Below are positions 47,392 to 60,300 of a DNA stretch of 64,000 nucleotides, piece by piece. A program made the translations under genes and the position numbers. The notes beneath the pieces are model-generated. The model was not told where the DNA came from. It made no database searches and saw only the letters and a list, made by a program, of their open reading frames with translations. This DNA comes from Sycobia sp. Sy_11 (lineage: Eukaryota > Arthropoda > Insecta > Hymenoptera > Epichrysomallidae), in assembly GCA_018907035.1 (NCBI GenBank), contig JACCIC010000003.1, forward strand, positions 4,414,001-4,478,000. Direction: 5' to 3'. Each line of letters starts with the position of its first letter. Positions within the stretch are counted from its first letter, which is position 1.

Positions 47392-47922
47392 ATGGCGGAG
47401 GGGGGGGGGCGGTGGCGAGGTCGCAAAGAGACGGACGGGGACGTGAAAGAGGAAGATCGGCGATACATTTATGGGGATGGGTCAGCGGGGCGCGTCGGAC
47501 AGCCTCGGCCGCTGTTCGGGATTTTCCGCGGATTTTCGGAAATTCGATTTAGGAACAAACGCGTGCTCGGATCGAAGTTTTACTATATCGTCGGTGGTCC
47601 CTTTCCGTTTCTATCTCTCTCTCTCTCTCTCTCTCTATTTTTTTTTTTTACAGAACATCATGATCCACCGTTCCAACGTATTTTTGTCATGCGCGAGAAC
47701 GTATTCCCTTTGTGCGCCTTTTCCACCGCTCTTCGGCTGAGGTCTTCCCTGTCTTTTATCTCCTGTTACTCGGACGATCAATTCGTCGAGTGGAGAAAAA
47801 TCGAGAATATAATTGACAGACTGATGGAACTAATCTTTTCGTTAATGCTTCTAATGATCGGTAGAGTAGATTGCTTATGTACACAAAAATATATCCTCTA
47901 TGCGACTGAGAGGGAATATTAA
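47392..47922 (+). CDS. hypothetical ORF (176 aa) across CT and T tracts
   Basis: ATG-started frame beginning MAEGGGRWRGRKETDGD. The middle (about residues 74-86) is Ser-Leu and Phe encoded by a CT tract and T run. The C-terminal half is non-repetitive and ends CTQKYILYATEREY. The T run plus TTTTACAG (AG at 47652-47653) is also an excellent splice acceptor, so the C-terminal half could be a separate exon. It cannot follow the exon ending at 44716 as an extension, because the joined codon would be TAA. Family unknown; chance ORF likely. Confidence 0.15.
   Translation: MAEGGGRWRGRKETDGDVKEEDRRYIYGDGSAGRVGQPRPLFGIFRGFSEIRFRNKRVLGSKFYYIVGGPFPFLSLSLSLSLFFFFTEHHDPPFQRIFVMRENVFPLCAFSTALRLRSSLSFISCYSDDQFVEWRKIENIIDRLMELIFSLMLLMIGRVDCLCTQKYILYATEREY
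47614..47636. repeat. (CT)n tract
   Basis: 23 bases of CT followed by a T run to about 47649. Confidence 0.95.
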
Positions 47923-48600
47923 TCTTTATTTTTTTTAGATATTTTTGCTGTATTTATTTTTCAATTAGAAATTGTTCGTTCGAGAAGCATTTTTTTTTAC
48001 GGAATCCCTACATTTTTATTATATCCTATTCACCTTGATAGAGAATTTGTGCAGCTTGGCTTTCAAAAAATTTCTCTGTATTCATAGGAAAAGGATTATT
48101 TTATGAATAAAAGCAAATTTCGAAATGAACAATGAAAATTGAATTGTTACAATTTCCATAATCTTCTATTAATTCTCGCTTAAAATATAATCATGGTGAA
48201 TATTTCAGTATGCACTTATTAGAAGCAATTTAAAAACAATATAGTAGTAAGGAAATTAAGAATGTTTTAAAATGTGAAATTTATTATACTTCAAAGAAAA
48301 TTTCTATTTTTTTCATATATTCGTTCTCAATTCCCGTCCTCAATATAACTACGGACATGATTAATTAGTACTATCGAAGATGACAAAACTGATGTTTTAA
48401 TGTATTAAATTATATTTACTTTATGGAATTCATAAATGTTTCTAGTTTTTAAAAGTTCTCAAAAGTTTACCTTGCAAATGTAAAAATATTAATTGTTTTG
48501 CGAAATGAATATTTGAATTAAGAATTAAAAAAGTTAATTAAGAAATAAAACATAACTCTCTTTACTGAATTTTTAACAAAGAGTTCATTTGTTAACAGAT
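47923..48600. other. AT-rich intronic DNA
   Basis: No gene or repeat recognised. Confidence 0.5.
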
Positions 48601-48990
48601 TTGAGTTGCATCCAAGAAAATGAAAAATAAACAATCTTCTCTCCATCCTCCTCTGTGTGTGTATATATATGTGCCTGGGTGTGTTTTTGTACTTCTCAGT
48701 TGCAGGAGTATTTCTTTAATTGGAGAAAACAGAGAGGTGCGAGAACAAAGGTTCGTTCTTCCTTTATACACGCAACTGCGAAACTCGCCTTCCTCGCAAT
48801 TTCGCGTGAATATAATCCGTGGGTTTTCTGCGCGCAGTAAAAGGGGCACCGGGACAATTTTTAGACTATATTTATAGGTAAAATCATGCCGGTCCTATGA
48901 ATGTTTGTCAGCCAGCAAGTTTTTCGTCACGTACAGCGTGCCGTTTAGTACGTTGAAGTGTTATAACTCCTGGTCTCCATATCTATCCTT
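48601..48990. other. mixed-composition intronic DNA
   Basis: Overlapping short ORFs on both strands, none supported. Confidence 0.45.
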
Positions 48991-49014
48991 CTCTCTCTCT
49001 CTCTCTCTCCCTCT

Positions 49015-49045
<31 letters not shown>
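48991..49045. repeat. (CT)n tract with C-rich centre
   Basis: CT tracts 48991-49009 and 49022-49045 around a C-rich interruption. Confidence 0.96.
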
Positions 49046-49046
<1 letters not shown>

Positions 49047-49663
49047 TCTATTTTTCTTTCTCTCTTGGAAAAAGAAATATGGCTTCTCGCTTCTCTTACA
49101 AGCTGACAAATCCAATTTTCCACTTAAATTTATGGGTCGGAACGCCGAGTATTTAACTTTGAACTTTATTGCAGAGCTATTCCAGAGTTGAAAAAGTTTT
49201 AGGCTCAATATTAATTTTAGCCTTTATTGTACGGTCGGAAGTGAGATAATTTTGTTTTTTCGATCATGCAGGACCAAAAGTAATATTTAAGCTTTATATG
49301 GCTATTCTTTAATGATTTCATATGAAAGAGCGCAATGTTTGCTAGTAACTATATTGTCTCACTATATCGAGAAAGCTAAATTTTGATATTATAATTAATA
49401 TTCATATTTACTGACTGTTCCTAGTGTGAATATAATTATAAGTAAAAGAAATTATTCAAAATGTAAAAAAATATATATATATATATACCTATATATACAT
49501 ATATAATTGAAAACCCCATAATTACCATTTAGAGTTGAAAAACATTGGGCTTTAGGAAGAGTGGATTTTCGTGCTTACTGGTTTGCGTTCTGCATTCTTG
49601 CTCCCTTTAAATAACGCAATTAAGTGCATTTTTATCCGACGTTCAGCCATTTTTGTCCGGGCG

Positions 49664-49664
<1 letters not shown>
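49046..49664. other. AT-rich intronic DNA
   Basis: Short TA run near 49471-49487. No gene. Confidence 0.5.

Positions 49665-49723
<59 letters not shown>
49665..49723. repeat. (CT)n microsatellite
   Basis: 59 bases of CT, among the longest in the window. Confidence 0.98.
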
Positions 49724-49733
<10 letters not shown>

Positions 49734-50011
49734 TTCTGTTTCTCCCATTCAGCTGCCCCGGCATCCCCTCGAGAGCTGAGTAAACTTTGTTCGTAATTTG
49801 CCTACGCACGGAGCTTAAATCACCGTGCCGGAGCGCGTCTTTTGTCTCCGTCCCAATGAGGCTTATGTAGGTCGTTCCTAAGAAAATAGTTAGCTTTAAT
49901 TGCGTTGGGCCCGGTGTGAAAATTTTTCATTTTATTCGCTAACTCCGGATATTTTACAAGGGAATCCTCCTAATTCTCATTGTCTCCGTTCCCGACTTTC
50001 CTCCTCACTCC

Positions 50012-50012
<1 letters not shown>
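49724..50012. other. mixed-composition intronic DNA
   Basis: Moderately GC-rich spacer between CT tracts, no gene. Confidence 0.45.

Positions 50013-50045
<33 letters not shown>
50013..50045. repeat. (TC)n microsatellite
   Basis: 33-base CT tract. Confidence 0.98.
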
Positions 50046-50049
<4 letters not shown>

Positions 50050-50236
50050 ATCTCTCGCTTTCTCTTCGTCCCACTTTAGATCCTTTGGTTTTCTTTCCCT
50101 TCTCTTTTTTCCTCATTCGATGCTTCTGGAGCGGCGCCGCCACTGCGCGCCTCGCAATTTCAAGTAGTTACGGAACGTTTACGCTGGGCAACAAATTGCG
50201 GAGTTCCTGCATGGAGGCGCAGGCTTAGCGCTCGTA

Positions 50237-50255
50237 CTCTCTCTCTCTCTTTCTC

Positions 50256-50295
<40 letters not shown>
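50237..50295. repeat. imperfect (CT)n tract
   Basis: 59 bases of CT with TT and GT interruptions. Confidence 0.96.
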
Positions 50296-50301
<6 letters not shown>

Positions 50302-50412
50302 ACCATATCTCATTCTCTCGCTCCTTTACACGGGACAGGCCTTAAACCGAGACGCCAAAGCTCGGCCTGCTCGCAATTCGGCCATTACCCGAAGATCCAA
50401 TTTCAACATCAG

Positions 50413-50415
50413 ATA

Positions 50416-50471
<56 letters not shown>
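50413..50471. repeat. compound (AT)n(GT)n repeat
   Basis: AT tract to 50462 passing into GT units to 50471. Confidence 0.96.
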
Positions 50472-50472
<1 letters not shown>

Positions 50473-51050
50473 ACGGGCGAAAAAGAGATAGAGAGAAAAG
50501 TGAGACTTCCAGCACTTGACGTGCCATCTCGTAGGTTAAAGGCTATTTGCAGAAAAATAGAAACAAGTTTATAGGCTTTTGTTCTTATGCAATTTTCCGT
50601 TTGGATTCATAACATTATCCTATTTTTCATTTTCTATTTATTGAATCAATAATAATTAATAAACGTGCCGTAGAACCAAATTATTAACCACTATATTTTA
50701 TGTAAAATATCGTGACAGTAGCCAGTATCATAAGTAATAATCAAAATTATTCTGAGATAATTGTTCTGAAATTTCCTTGCATTGTGCTTACTTTAGTCTA
50801 ATCACGAATTGTTAGAGAAAATATAATTTATGTTTTACCATTCATCGATATTTTCAATTGCAATTAATTTACATAGTGTAGATTTTGTGTTATATAAAAC
50901 AATTATTACTCAAAGAACCTGGATTTTTTCAAAGGACGTCCATCTTTCTATTCAGGTACACGCATCGAGTCAATACTACGTCTTCACTGCGTATTGTTCT
51001 TGCCATCCAATCCTGGAAGTGACGACAGAGTATAAAATTTCTTTGGCTTA
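50472..51050. other. AT-rich intronic DNA
   Basis: A 132-codon plus ORF starts at 50830 and ends in the GC-rich patch; it has no recognisable domain and its last third is Arg/Ala/Ser-rich low complexity. Confidence 0.45.
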
Positions 51051-51400
51051 CGCGCCCTCTTCGCATAATTCTAAAGAGCGAGCGAGCGAGAGAGCGAGAG
51101 ACAGAGCGCAGGGGCGGTACGGCGAAGGAAAACGAGGTGCCTTGTTAGCGACTGCCGGCGCCCCGACCAAGTTATCGGTCGGAGTTTTCTCGCGCTCACG
51201 AAATGTAGAAAGAGTAAAATTTCCTTAGCTGCAGCACGCGGGAGCCGCATCAGCTCGTCCCCGGGATATGCGAGAACTCGCTGCCCGAGCTTCTTTTTGT
51301 ATTTTCTCGGTATAAAAATGATAAATTCTTCTCGTTCCGGCGGCTCTTTCGTTTTATTTCCTCGTATTACACGGTATACGTATTACGTACGTGGCAGAAA
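51051..51400. promoter_or_regulatory. small GC-rich island
   Basis: CpG-rich, with GAGC/GAGA units at 51075-51101. No gene. Confidence 0.28.
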
Positions 51401-52380
51401 ATTTTTTCGAAACTCGATGCGATGAATGGAAAAGTTTTTGTTTCGTTTGTTCAGTTTCGTAAATCAAATCAGCATGATAGATATGCTGCATACTGGATTT
51501 ATTTTATCTTTGCGAGTAATTTCTTTCTTGCCACTTTTATTCGCCTTTTGCGTCACTTTGATATGTATAGTACTTTTCTAATCATTCGAAATCCCTTATA
51601 TATCCCTTATACTACAAAAACTATAATTGCATCATTATTGCAACTGATATTAAAACTTAGAAGATATGTCATTGTCTAAGCTTCTCATAAATAAGTTTCT
51701 TTGATTGAAAGTAAAAAATCCAGATCGATGTAAAAAATCTCGATCTCAAGCAATTAATATTATAAGCACTCTTATAAACAGTTACACGTGATTCACAAGT
51801 ACATGATAGATGTCCATTGCATTCGATATAGCGAAAGCTAGGTACGGGTTGGTATTGCGTATGTAATTGATAACCTACTACTGAACGACCGGTAGTCCTT
51901 CGTTCCTAGTTCAACTCATTATGAAAGCTTAAATAAAATAGCATTGAAGTAAGTAAAAAATTAAGAGTTAAACAGTAAATTACAATCGCCAATATTGATG
52001 CACCTTTTACTTATGTATCTTTTTAATTATATATAGCAGTTTTTTTATCGATTTTAAGACTCAATGTTTCAAAGTTAAATTTGTCGTACGTAATACTAAA
52101 GCAGTGGATGGATCAATTAATTAGTCAAATAAATTGAATTTTAAATTCCAAATAATTTCTCTGATCTCGGTCTCTTAATAACATTTTTCGTGCGAAGTAT
52201 TAGAGCGGTGTGCAAAAACCAAGCACAACAGCGAAAACTAACAAGGTGAACCGAATACAAGCCGAGACACACTAGCAGATCTTCATTCTAAAAACGAATG
52301 AGTAAGCGAGGAAACGGGTTGTAGTAAGTGAAAGACAGAGAGGAAGTAATAGAGGGATGATACCAATGACGAAGGAAGAG
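51401..52380. other. AT-rich intronic DNA
   Basis: No gene or repeat family recognised. Confidence 0.5.
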
Positions 52381-52382
52381 AT

Positions 52383-52681
52383 AGAGAGAGAGAGAGAGGG
52401 AGAGAGTGAGAGAGAGAGAAGGAGGAGAAATGGAACATCCAGTATGTAAGGCACGTGTTCGCATCTGCCTTTATGAGCGTTCCTCCTACGTTTCTCCATT
52501 TCGTCTTTCTTCTCAGGCAGACGGGCGCGCGAGCTTTAGTTGGAAGAGCGAGGCAAAGCAGAGACAGGGAGTTCGGATGAAGATAGAGACCAACAGAGAG
52601 AGGGAGAGAGAGAGAGAAGAGGAGAGAGGAGAGAGAGAGAGAGCGAGAGGGGGGCGAGAGATAGAGAGAGAGAGAGAGAGG
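52383..52681. repeat. two imperfect (GA)n tracts
   Basis: GA-rich tracts at 52383-52420 and 52595-52681 around a short GC-rich core. The 151-codon plus ORF and 68-codon minus ORF here come from the repeats. Confidence 0.93.
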
Positions 52682-53091
52682 TATAAGGAGGTGAACAACT
52701 TCTGGATTAAGGATGCCACGCGGATTATATTAAAGGTTGAACCAGCAGTATTTCTGCATATATGCGAATGCCTATGTATAAAATTGAACAGATGTTCGTG
52801 CGAGAGTCATAATGAAATAAGCAGACCAGGCGCGGCCCTCCCATATAGCGATATTTGCTAGGTGTCAAGCGATTAGTACGTGGATGTAATTTCCCGTAGA
52901 TTCAGCAGTCGAGTTTAATCGAATGAATTCCCGTTCCGGCGGCGGAGAAGTTTCTCGAACGGTGCGTAAAGCTCCTCCGTTATTGGTGAAAGCTTTTACT
53001 TTATTAATTTCTTGTAGAGGAGGTGATAAAGCGGCGATACTTAGATATCGAGTAACGCTGAGATCGGTGCAATAGACCTAAAAATCTCTCA

Positions 53092-53096
<5 letters not shown>
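52682..53096. other. mixed-composition intronic DNA
   Basis: CpG-richer at 52920-52990. No gene. Confidence 0.45.

Positions 53097-53136
<40 letters not shown>
53097..53136. repeat. (TC)20 microsatellite
   Basis: 40-base CT tract. Confidence 0.98.
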
Positions 53137-53139
<3 letters not shown>

Positions 53140-53930
53140 AATGAAAAGTTCATGGATAATTTTTCGATTATCTTGAGACATAAGATTATCGACTAAAGAT
53201 TAATTCATACATTGAATTCAATATGATCAATAAAATGGGGCTAACTAGGTAAATGAAAATGACCTTTCACTAAATCAATTAAATAGTTAAGCAACTATTC
53301 TATTTCGTCAGAAATATCACAAAGAAACCACACTAGAACAAGAATTTTTATCAATGATATCACAATTCCATTTCTCATTAAAACCAGCGGTATGGTAGTT
53401 TCAGCTGTTCCTGACATTATGTGGAATCCTAAAAATAACACCTCAAGAAATTTGAATCGTACGCTTCGTACGCTAAAATAATTTAAATATGCTTTAACTT
53501 GTACATAAATTGAAGTAACACTTCAATTGAAGTAACACTTAGAAGTCTAGCATTGACTCGATTTGACAATGTTTATGCACTACACCGTAGTTTGAAAGTT
53601 ACATAGTAAATTTTCTTCGTTTCACCAGCACGACGCAACGAAGTTCTTAAACAATCACTCATGATTCAGTCCTCAAACAATAGAAATTCACTAGAGTTAA
53701 GTAATGTATTTTAACACAATAATCTCCCGTTTAAAAAACTTGCGAACAAAAGATTATTTACTCCTCATGCAGATGACTGGAAAATAAGACTTAAAGACCA
53801 TAGAATTGGGATTCGTATTTAATAGATACGTTCTAGATAGTTTAATTAGCCACTGCGCACCTTTGAAAACTATCGGACGATGGTGATAATAGCTAAACTT
53901 TTTGTTCTTTGAGTATTAGAAATCCGCTAC
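53137..53930. other. AT-rich intronic DNA with a small tandem duplication
   Basis: A 17-bp unit containing AATTGAAGTAACACTT is duplicated in tandem at 53508-53540. Otherwise featureless. Confidence 0.5.
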
Positions 53931-54930
53931 ATATTTGGCTCGAATTGCGTGCGCTCTACGGTTCCTGTATAACATAATATATATATTGCTTTATTTTGGA
54001 GGGAAGAGCTCGCTCACCCGCGCGACGACCTCTCCTGTTCGACATAAAAAGACCGGCAAAATTACCCGTCGTTCTTGGCCCGTGCTTTCGATGCGCTCGG
54101 TATTTAGAGCCTATTCATCATCGTTCGGCTCGCGGAGAACAAATAGCCGTCTAAGTCACCGATGCCATTGACGAGTGAACGGTGCTGTCTGCGATACGCG
54201 TAATACTAATGAATGTCCGCTGTTATTTATATCGATTGAATTTACGAATATGATAATGCGGCATTTTCAAGTTTACTTTTTAATGCCGAACATGAATATT
54301 GAGTTTTGTCGCAAACGGGAAGCAGGTCTGTTAGTCGAGTGTAGTTCGCTTTTACATTATCTATTCGAAAAACCAGATCGATATTGATAGAAAAAATATG
54401 CAATTTTTATTTTATATTCTTGAGAATTATCACCCTTATTAAAAGTATAATTTTTTAAAAAGATTGTAAGACCGAGAAAACGATTTGTTAATTTTGTACT
54501 ATAAAAAGTACAAAAATTTGATAAAGACACAAATGACTATTTGTCGTTCTTAGAATAATCCAATCTCCGAATTTCTACGCAAACTCGTTTTTCGCGCGAG
54601 CATTATGCCCCGAAATTACGGGGCGGGCGTAAACCCTTCTCGTAATTCACGCTGCATTTGAATTCGTCATTCGTCACACCCGACGACAGCACGTATAAGC
54701 TTAAGCGTGGCCGGCGTGGGGTGGATCCCCGGTAACCGCCGGTTTGACGCACGGCTCGCCACGCCGATTAGCGCAATTAGCATGCGATTGACCGATGGCG
54801 ATATCACGCTGCTTGATCCTCCGGCGTCCTTCGGCGCTTCGGCCGTGGCGCGTCCGCCGAATTAGGAAAGACCGGATGGAATTTCGTAATGTCCCCACTG
54901 CTCGCGGATTTAATCCGTTAGCCTGTCACG
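53931..54930. other. mixed-composition intronic DNA
   Basis: CpG-richer patches at 54000-54170 and 54580-54930. Short ORFs only; nothing recognised. Confidence 0.45.
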
Positions 54931-54991
54931 CGGTCACTTGCTCATAGGATCAAGGCAATTTGAATTTTGACATTATTGTACGAATGCACTG

Positions 54992-55044
<53 letters not shown>
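54992..55044. repeat. (TA)26 microsatellite
   Basis: 53-base TA tract. Confidence 0.98.
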
Positions 55045-55047
<3 letters not shown>

Positions 55048-55350
55048 AGAAAAATTGCACATTGTCTGTTTCATTAAAATATTTTTGTCATCACCTGGCT
55101 TAGTTGATTTTTAAAAAATTAATTTTACTAAGACTGCTAGATGTTTTTAAAGGTAATCGACCTTGGTTTGGTATGCAGTATATCGGAAAACATAGAAATG
55201 TAACCGTTTGGTTATAGTTGGTATAAATCTTACTTTCCATCAAAACTGAAGAATCCCCCTAGTTTTCAATTGACTTGTTTGATTAAACAATATTTCACTC
55301 GTACTCGGTTTCTAGATTTGCGCAGTAATATCGAAATAACGTATAAAAAT
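55045..55350. other. AT-rich intronic DNA
   Basis: No gene. Confidence 0.5.
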
Positions 55351-55870
55351 TTTCAAATTCCCGCACGTGCGCCCGGGATTCTCGGAAAATCGAATAGTCC
55401 CGATATTTCAAAAATTAAATCTACGCCCGCTCGCGAAACCGATGCATCGTATATCCCTGCGGCGGCGCGGAACGATCCGACCTTCGACGGGGAAAGCAGT
55501 GAGGGGAAGGCACGAGAAGGTATTGCCAAAGATGCGTGGGGAAAAATTTTTATGCACAATAAGCGCCTTCGTGTAACGCGCCGGGGTATACGCGGCGCGT
55601 GATGCATCTATATGTATATAAACCTATATATGCACAGCGGGAGGAAACGTACATATATATACATATATACACAGTAGGGCGAAATCTGGACTTGGGAAAG
55701 TGGAAGCCGTTACGAGGAACGTGATCGCGAATCTCGGAGGCAAAAGTTTCCTCATTTTTCGCAGGCGGGATAGTCTAAAGTTTCGCCCCCCCCCCCTCGT
55801 ACCTCTCACTCTCGCTCTCTCTCTCGCCCTCCATCTCGCTCTCCTCTTGATTCTTTGAAATATCAGGAAA
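55351..55870. promoter_or_regulatory. GC-rich island
   Basis: CpG-rich with overlapping ORFs on both strands (110 plus, 84 minus). C-rich run near 55785-55796. No recognised product. Confidence 0.28.
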
Positions 55871-55974
55871 ATCAATCGCTCACAGGAGTGCCACTACCGC
55901 CGCTGCTACTCAGAACTTTTTCTTCTCACTCACCCCCTTTTTTAGTTTTTCCCACCTCACAACTACACACGCGT

Positions 55975-56066
<92 letters not shown>

Positions 56067-56104
56067 AGGGAAAGAGAAGGAGAGAGGGTATATATATATA
56101 TATA
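55975..56104. repeat. compound (CA)n(GA)n(TA)n repeat
   Basis: CA tract 55975-56011, GA tract 56012-56069, purine spacer, TA tract 56090-56104. Three dinucleotide types abut within 130 bases. Confidence 0.97.
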
Positions 56105-56460
56105 GATCACATGCTTATGTATTATACACTTGCGACCGTCGGCGATCTTTCGTTCTTCTTCAATACTTTTTCTTTGCACCTCTTCCGTTCCCCCGACCTT
56201 GCCAATATTGTGCGTATTTCTGCGCCCACGGCGCCGAATATCTCTTCCCCGAATTTTCTTCCCGAACTGTTTATCATAATGTACATCTTGGACTTATTCG
56301 CGCTTGTAAGAAGTTGCGATTCGACTTCCTTTTAAAGCTATCGCGGTATTTCTTTTTTCCGCTACCCCTTCCCTCTGCCCCACGAACGCTCGACGTAGCG
56401 GGCGTAACTGAGTTATTCTTCGATTTCTATGTTAATTTGTGAGCATACGGCGAAGTTTCG
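56105..56460. other. mixed-composition intronic DNA
   Basis: Continuation of overlapping ORFs (195 and 120 codons plus) that begin before or inside the compound repeat; not supported as genes. Confidence 0.4.
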
Positions 56461-58010
56461 AAATAAACGGCGAAGGTTTCAGAGGGATTGAGAATTTCAC
56501 TTTGACATTTTTATACACATCGGCTGAAGCAAAAACTTTTTAAACACAAATTAGTTTGTGAGAATGCTTTTCAGTATTTGGGTGAAAAATAAATCGGAAT
56601 GGAAGAACCTGTACTCTATATTGAATTATATGCACAGTCGAATCGATTGATAAATATTGAAGAAGCTCAGTTTAAAATATAAAAAAAAATCAAGAATTAT
56701 TAATAACTTAATGTACCAAAATTATAGATTCTTAAGGAAATTTGAAATGACTATGGCATTAATCAAATTGGTTTTATCTATTTTGATTTTTAATAAATTC
56801 AAGATGCGGTTTCTCAGTTCGATATTCGAAATATTCCCTTGAAAATTTTTACTGCATATTCGTATATTTTCAAAACTGTCGACAATATTGGAAATCGGGT
56901 AAAAATCATCTATGTGAGAAATCCCGAATAAACAAACCTAAAAATCCATATCAACTGTATCAATACGGATTTTCTATTTTTAGTTCACCACTGTAAAATG
57001 CAAGTGAATTCACTTAGAGTATCAATTCTTAAATCTAAATCTGAGAACGTGGATAAACAACGATTTGAGAAACTTTTTATTTAAATATGTTCAATATCCA
57101 ATAAGTTCTGAAAGCTTTAGAATCATGTTTTTTATTAAATTCAGTTCGAGTCAATAATAAAAAATATTATGGATTGTTTAACCAAGAAAATAAGTAAATC
57201 CATACAATAATAACTCATAAAAATACTTTGCTATAATTGACTAACCTGGAGTGTGTTGTAAGCAGTTTATTGACTGTATTATTCAATAAAATTATCTATT
57301 TTCTATACAATACGCACGATCCTAAATTTATCATCCTTCAAACATTAACATTTATAGAATATCCAGAAAAAAAGTAAACTTCTCCGACGAGTCTCGAATA
57401 CAGAAGAAAAATTGAGTTAAAAAAAAAAGAATAAAACTCGATAACAAAAGACCTTCTTACAATAGAGCCCGGAGCCCTCGAGCTTCCGAGTCTAATTCAC
57501 TTTTGAATTTAAGCACGCAATAAACCGTTTAACATACTGCGCTTCCTCCATCTCCTCGATCATTTTATTGGAAAGCGGAATTCAATGCAATTTTCGAAGC
57601 TCTCTCGTCTGTACGGAAGAAATTTAACATATCAGACAAAATCTCATTATTAGTTATACAACTTATCCCGCTAGGATAGCACGACTGTCATCTTTCTGAA
57701 GCTGTAAACTACATAACATTGAAGAATAATATATGATATTATATTGTCGAAGTTAGTACCTTCACGTGAGCAGTGACATTGGATGATTACTTCTCCGAAT
57801 AATCAGGAAATGAGTTAAATCGAAAGGGAATTTCATTATGTCAAAGAGTTCCTTTTATCATTATCCCAAATATCTTTTCATTCGTCATTCTTCGCGATGT
57901 TCATTGAGTTTGACTTTTATATCCCTAAATATAGCAAGCAGTTAAGGAGCAATAAAATAAACGGCAAATCTAATATCGCCTTTAAAGTTCGTAAGAGCGC
58001 CCAATAAAAG
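56461..58010. other. AT-rich intronic DNA
   Basis: Long AT-rich stretch with no gene. Short hypothetical frames only. Confidence 0.5.
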
Positions 58011-58280
58011 CGGAATCAAAGCAATCGTCGAACGGGGAGGGCCTTGGAAAACTTCCGCCGCGGGGAAATTGAATTCATCATCAGTTCCTGACGGAGGGTA
58101 GGAGGGCTAAGGCGTTTCTGCAAAATCCAAGAAAGCGGCGGGGAGCGACTGTGTGTCGTCTTTGCGGCCAAACGACGCGGGGTGGGACCCGCAGAAAAGT
58201 TTGCCAACCACCGCCGCAAAACTTCCGATTATTTACCTCGTCATGGGAAACAAATATCCAACGTGACGATGACGTGTGAG

Positions 58281-58281
<1 letters not shown>
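58011..58281. promoter_or_regulatory. small GC-rich island
   Basis: CpG-rich block running into a CT tract. Open on the minus strand, unrecognised. Confidence 0.28.

Positions 58282-58321
<40 letters not shown>
58282..58321. repeat. (CT)20 microsatellite
   Basis: 40-base CT tract; an imperfect GA/GATA tract follows at 58396-58432. Confidence 0.98.
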
Positions 58322-58327
<6 letters not shown>

Positions 58328-60080
58328 CTTCTGTATTCAATATATGCATATGTATACGTATGTATACATGAATAGTAGAAGTGTGGTAAGTAAAAGAGAG
58401 AGAGATAGATAGAGAAAGAGAGAAAGGGGGTATGCGAGAGGAGGAAGGAGGGAAGGGAGGCTTCCAAAGTTGCACTTTGTTGGAAACTTCTAATTATTTT
58501 CCAACGCGACGCGCGCGCCGTTACACCGATGGCAAGAGACGCAGTGGGTTTGAGCCTGTTCATTAATGGATTCCGAGGGATGGATAATTAAAAGTTGCCA
58601 CTGTCATCCCTTCCGGCCGGGGCGTACGATCATCTCGGATTCGGACCAAGCGCTCGGTTGCAAAAAATGAATGGAAAATAGGTAGAGCTGATGAGGTACA
58701 GAGGCGGAAAGAAGAGAGACAAAATTTTGTTTCGGTATCAAATCATCAAATGAAGAATAGGATCGAGTTTGTTGGTCGATTATCGAACGCTGTTTCATTG
58801 CAAAATCCATTAAAGGGGACTTGGCACTTCGCGCAGTAATGATGTTATCCTGTCCATTAAAGACTTGAATTTGGTAACTTGTTCGTACGATCGAGTAATA
58901 TCTTTATGCAATTTGTGCATGTGAATTTAGTCAGACGTTAGTGAAACTTCAGTACGAACTGCCTCATTCTGTTCCAAATTATAACAGTTCCTTTCAAAGT
59001 AATAATAAGTAACTGTATATTTTGACAAAATTGTCTATGAAAAGTTATGGTAAACTTTGTACTTTGAAGTTGATTATTTTAGAATAATAATGTAATCTTT
59101 CAAATTTTGATAAGTGTATCCAATATAATTTTCAACGGTATGCTTTTCAAAGTATAACTTAAATCAATAAGTGGATTTTGAGAATACAATAATAGATTTA
59201 CACTGATATGATTCTGTCGATAAGAAATTTACATAGCAAATTTATAAGTAGACTACGACAGAATATTTAAGAGTTTTGATTTTCGTAAACATGCGAGTAA
59301 AATGTACGAAGGAAAAAAATGGAATGGTGAACCATTTGAAAAGACTAAAAGTGAAAGTAGCGTGGTTTGGCTATGAATCAAAATTGGCAAGGATGAGATC
59401 GCAAACCTATGTCTGCCACGAGTCGAACGTGGGAACAAGAAATATATCCATGTGTCTTCTAGAGATAATCGAAATATGTACAATGGATATAAGAAAATGA
59501 ACTTCAGCGGAAGCAGTAACTCATAACAACTAATCTCATCAGATAATACAGTGATTGCGTCATTATTTGAGATGCAATGACTTATACTTAAACTTAGATA
59601 CATAAATACATTCATTAGGTCCTAAATTTAAAGAAATTAAAAACTATCATATTTCAAAAACCTTATAAACGAACTAAAAGTACCATGAAGGTTCTGGGTA
59701 AAAATAGATTCAAATTTAAGATGGGGTCAAAACTGAAATACATGATATTCTCTCCCAGCAATCGTAGGATGTATAGATTATATATCTAAAGTTATGCAAT
59801 GGATAAATAAAAGACGCTGTAGCTGAAGGAATGACGAGATTCATAGAGAATTCAACACAAACACAGTGTTACCTGCTCAATCCTAATAACAATTTGTCTA
59901 ACATTTCAGTACCAAATATTAAATATTTCAGGATTTTACCATGCATAAAGTTACGAAAAAATTACTAGTAAAGAGCTCAGAACGCGTTAAAAGCTCATCT
60001 AATATTTCTGGAAATGGAGTAATCTAACAGCAGTCCCTCCACACATCTTTCTCTTTCCCAAACATCTTTGTCTTTTCAAT
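58322..60080. other. mostly AT-rich intronic DNA
   Basis: 59250-59620 is open on both strands (120 codons minus, 69 codons plus from an ATG) but neither translation is recognised. Confidence 0.45.
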
Positions 60081-60300
60081 ACGCCTAAGTGCGCTTCCGT
60101 GACAAAGCTATCGGTGGGCGCGGTCGACGCGATAACGAATCAAACGCTCGTCCGTATCCCCCACAAAGGATTTTTTTCCGCTATAATGGAGGCCTAACTT
60201 CGTCGCCAGACTGCAGTCGACGTCGGTTGGCGCCGCGAGATCATCACTTCCGAAAAGCTTTTCATTCTTGCAGTGCGCGTAACATACTATAAGTATCCAG
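60081..60300. other. small GC-richer patch
   Basis: CpG-richer segment of about 200 bases; 67-codon plus ORF not supported. Confidence 0.35.

Noticed and set aside
55855..56442. 195-codon plus-strand ORF
   Set aside because: It spans the CA-GA-TA repeat, giving His-Thr, Arg-Glu and Tyr-Ile runs; no unique domain.
59253..59615. 120-codon minus-strand ORF with ATG
   Set aside because: Leu/Phe/Ser-rich frame in AT-rich DNA that is also open on the other strand; no domain or splice context.
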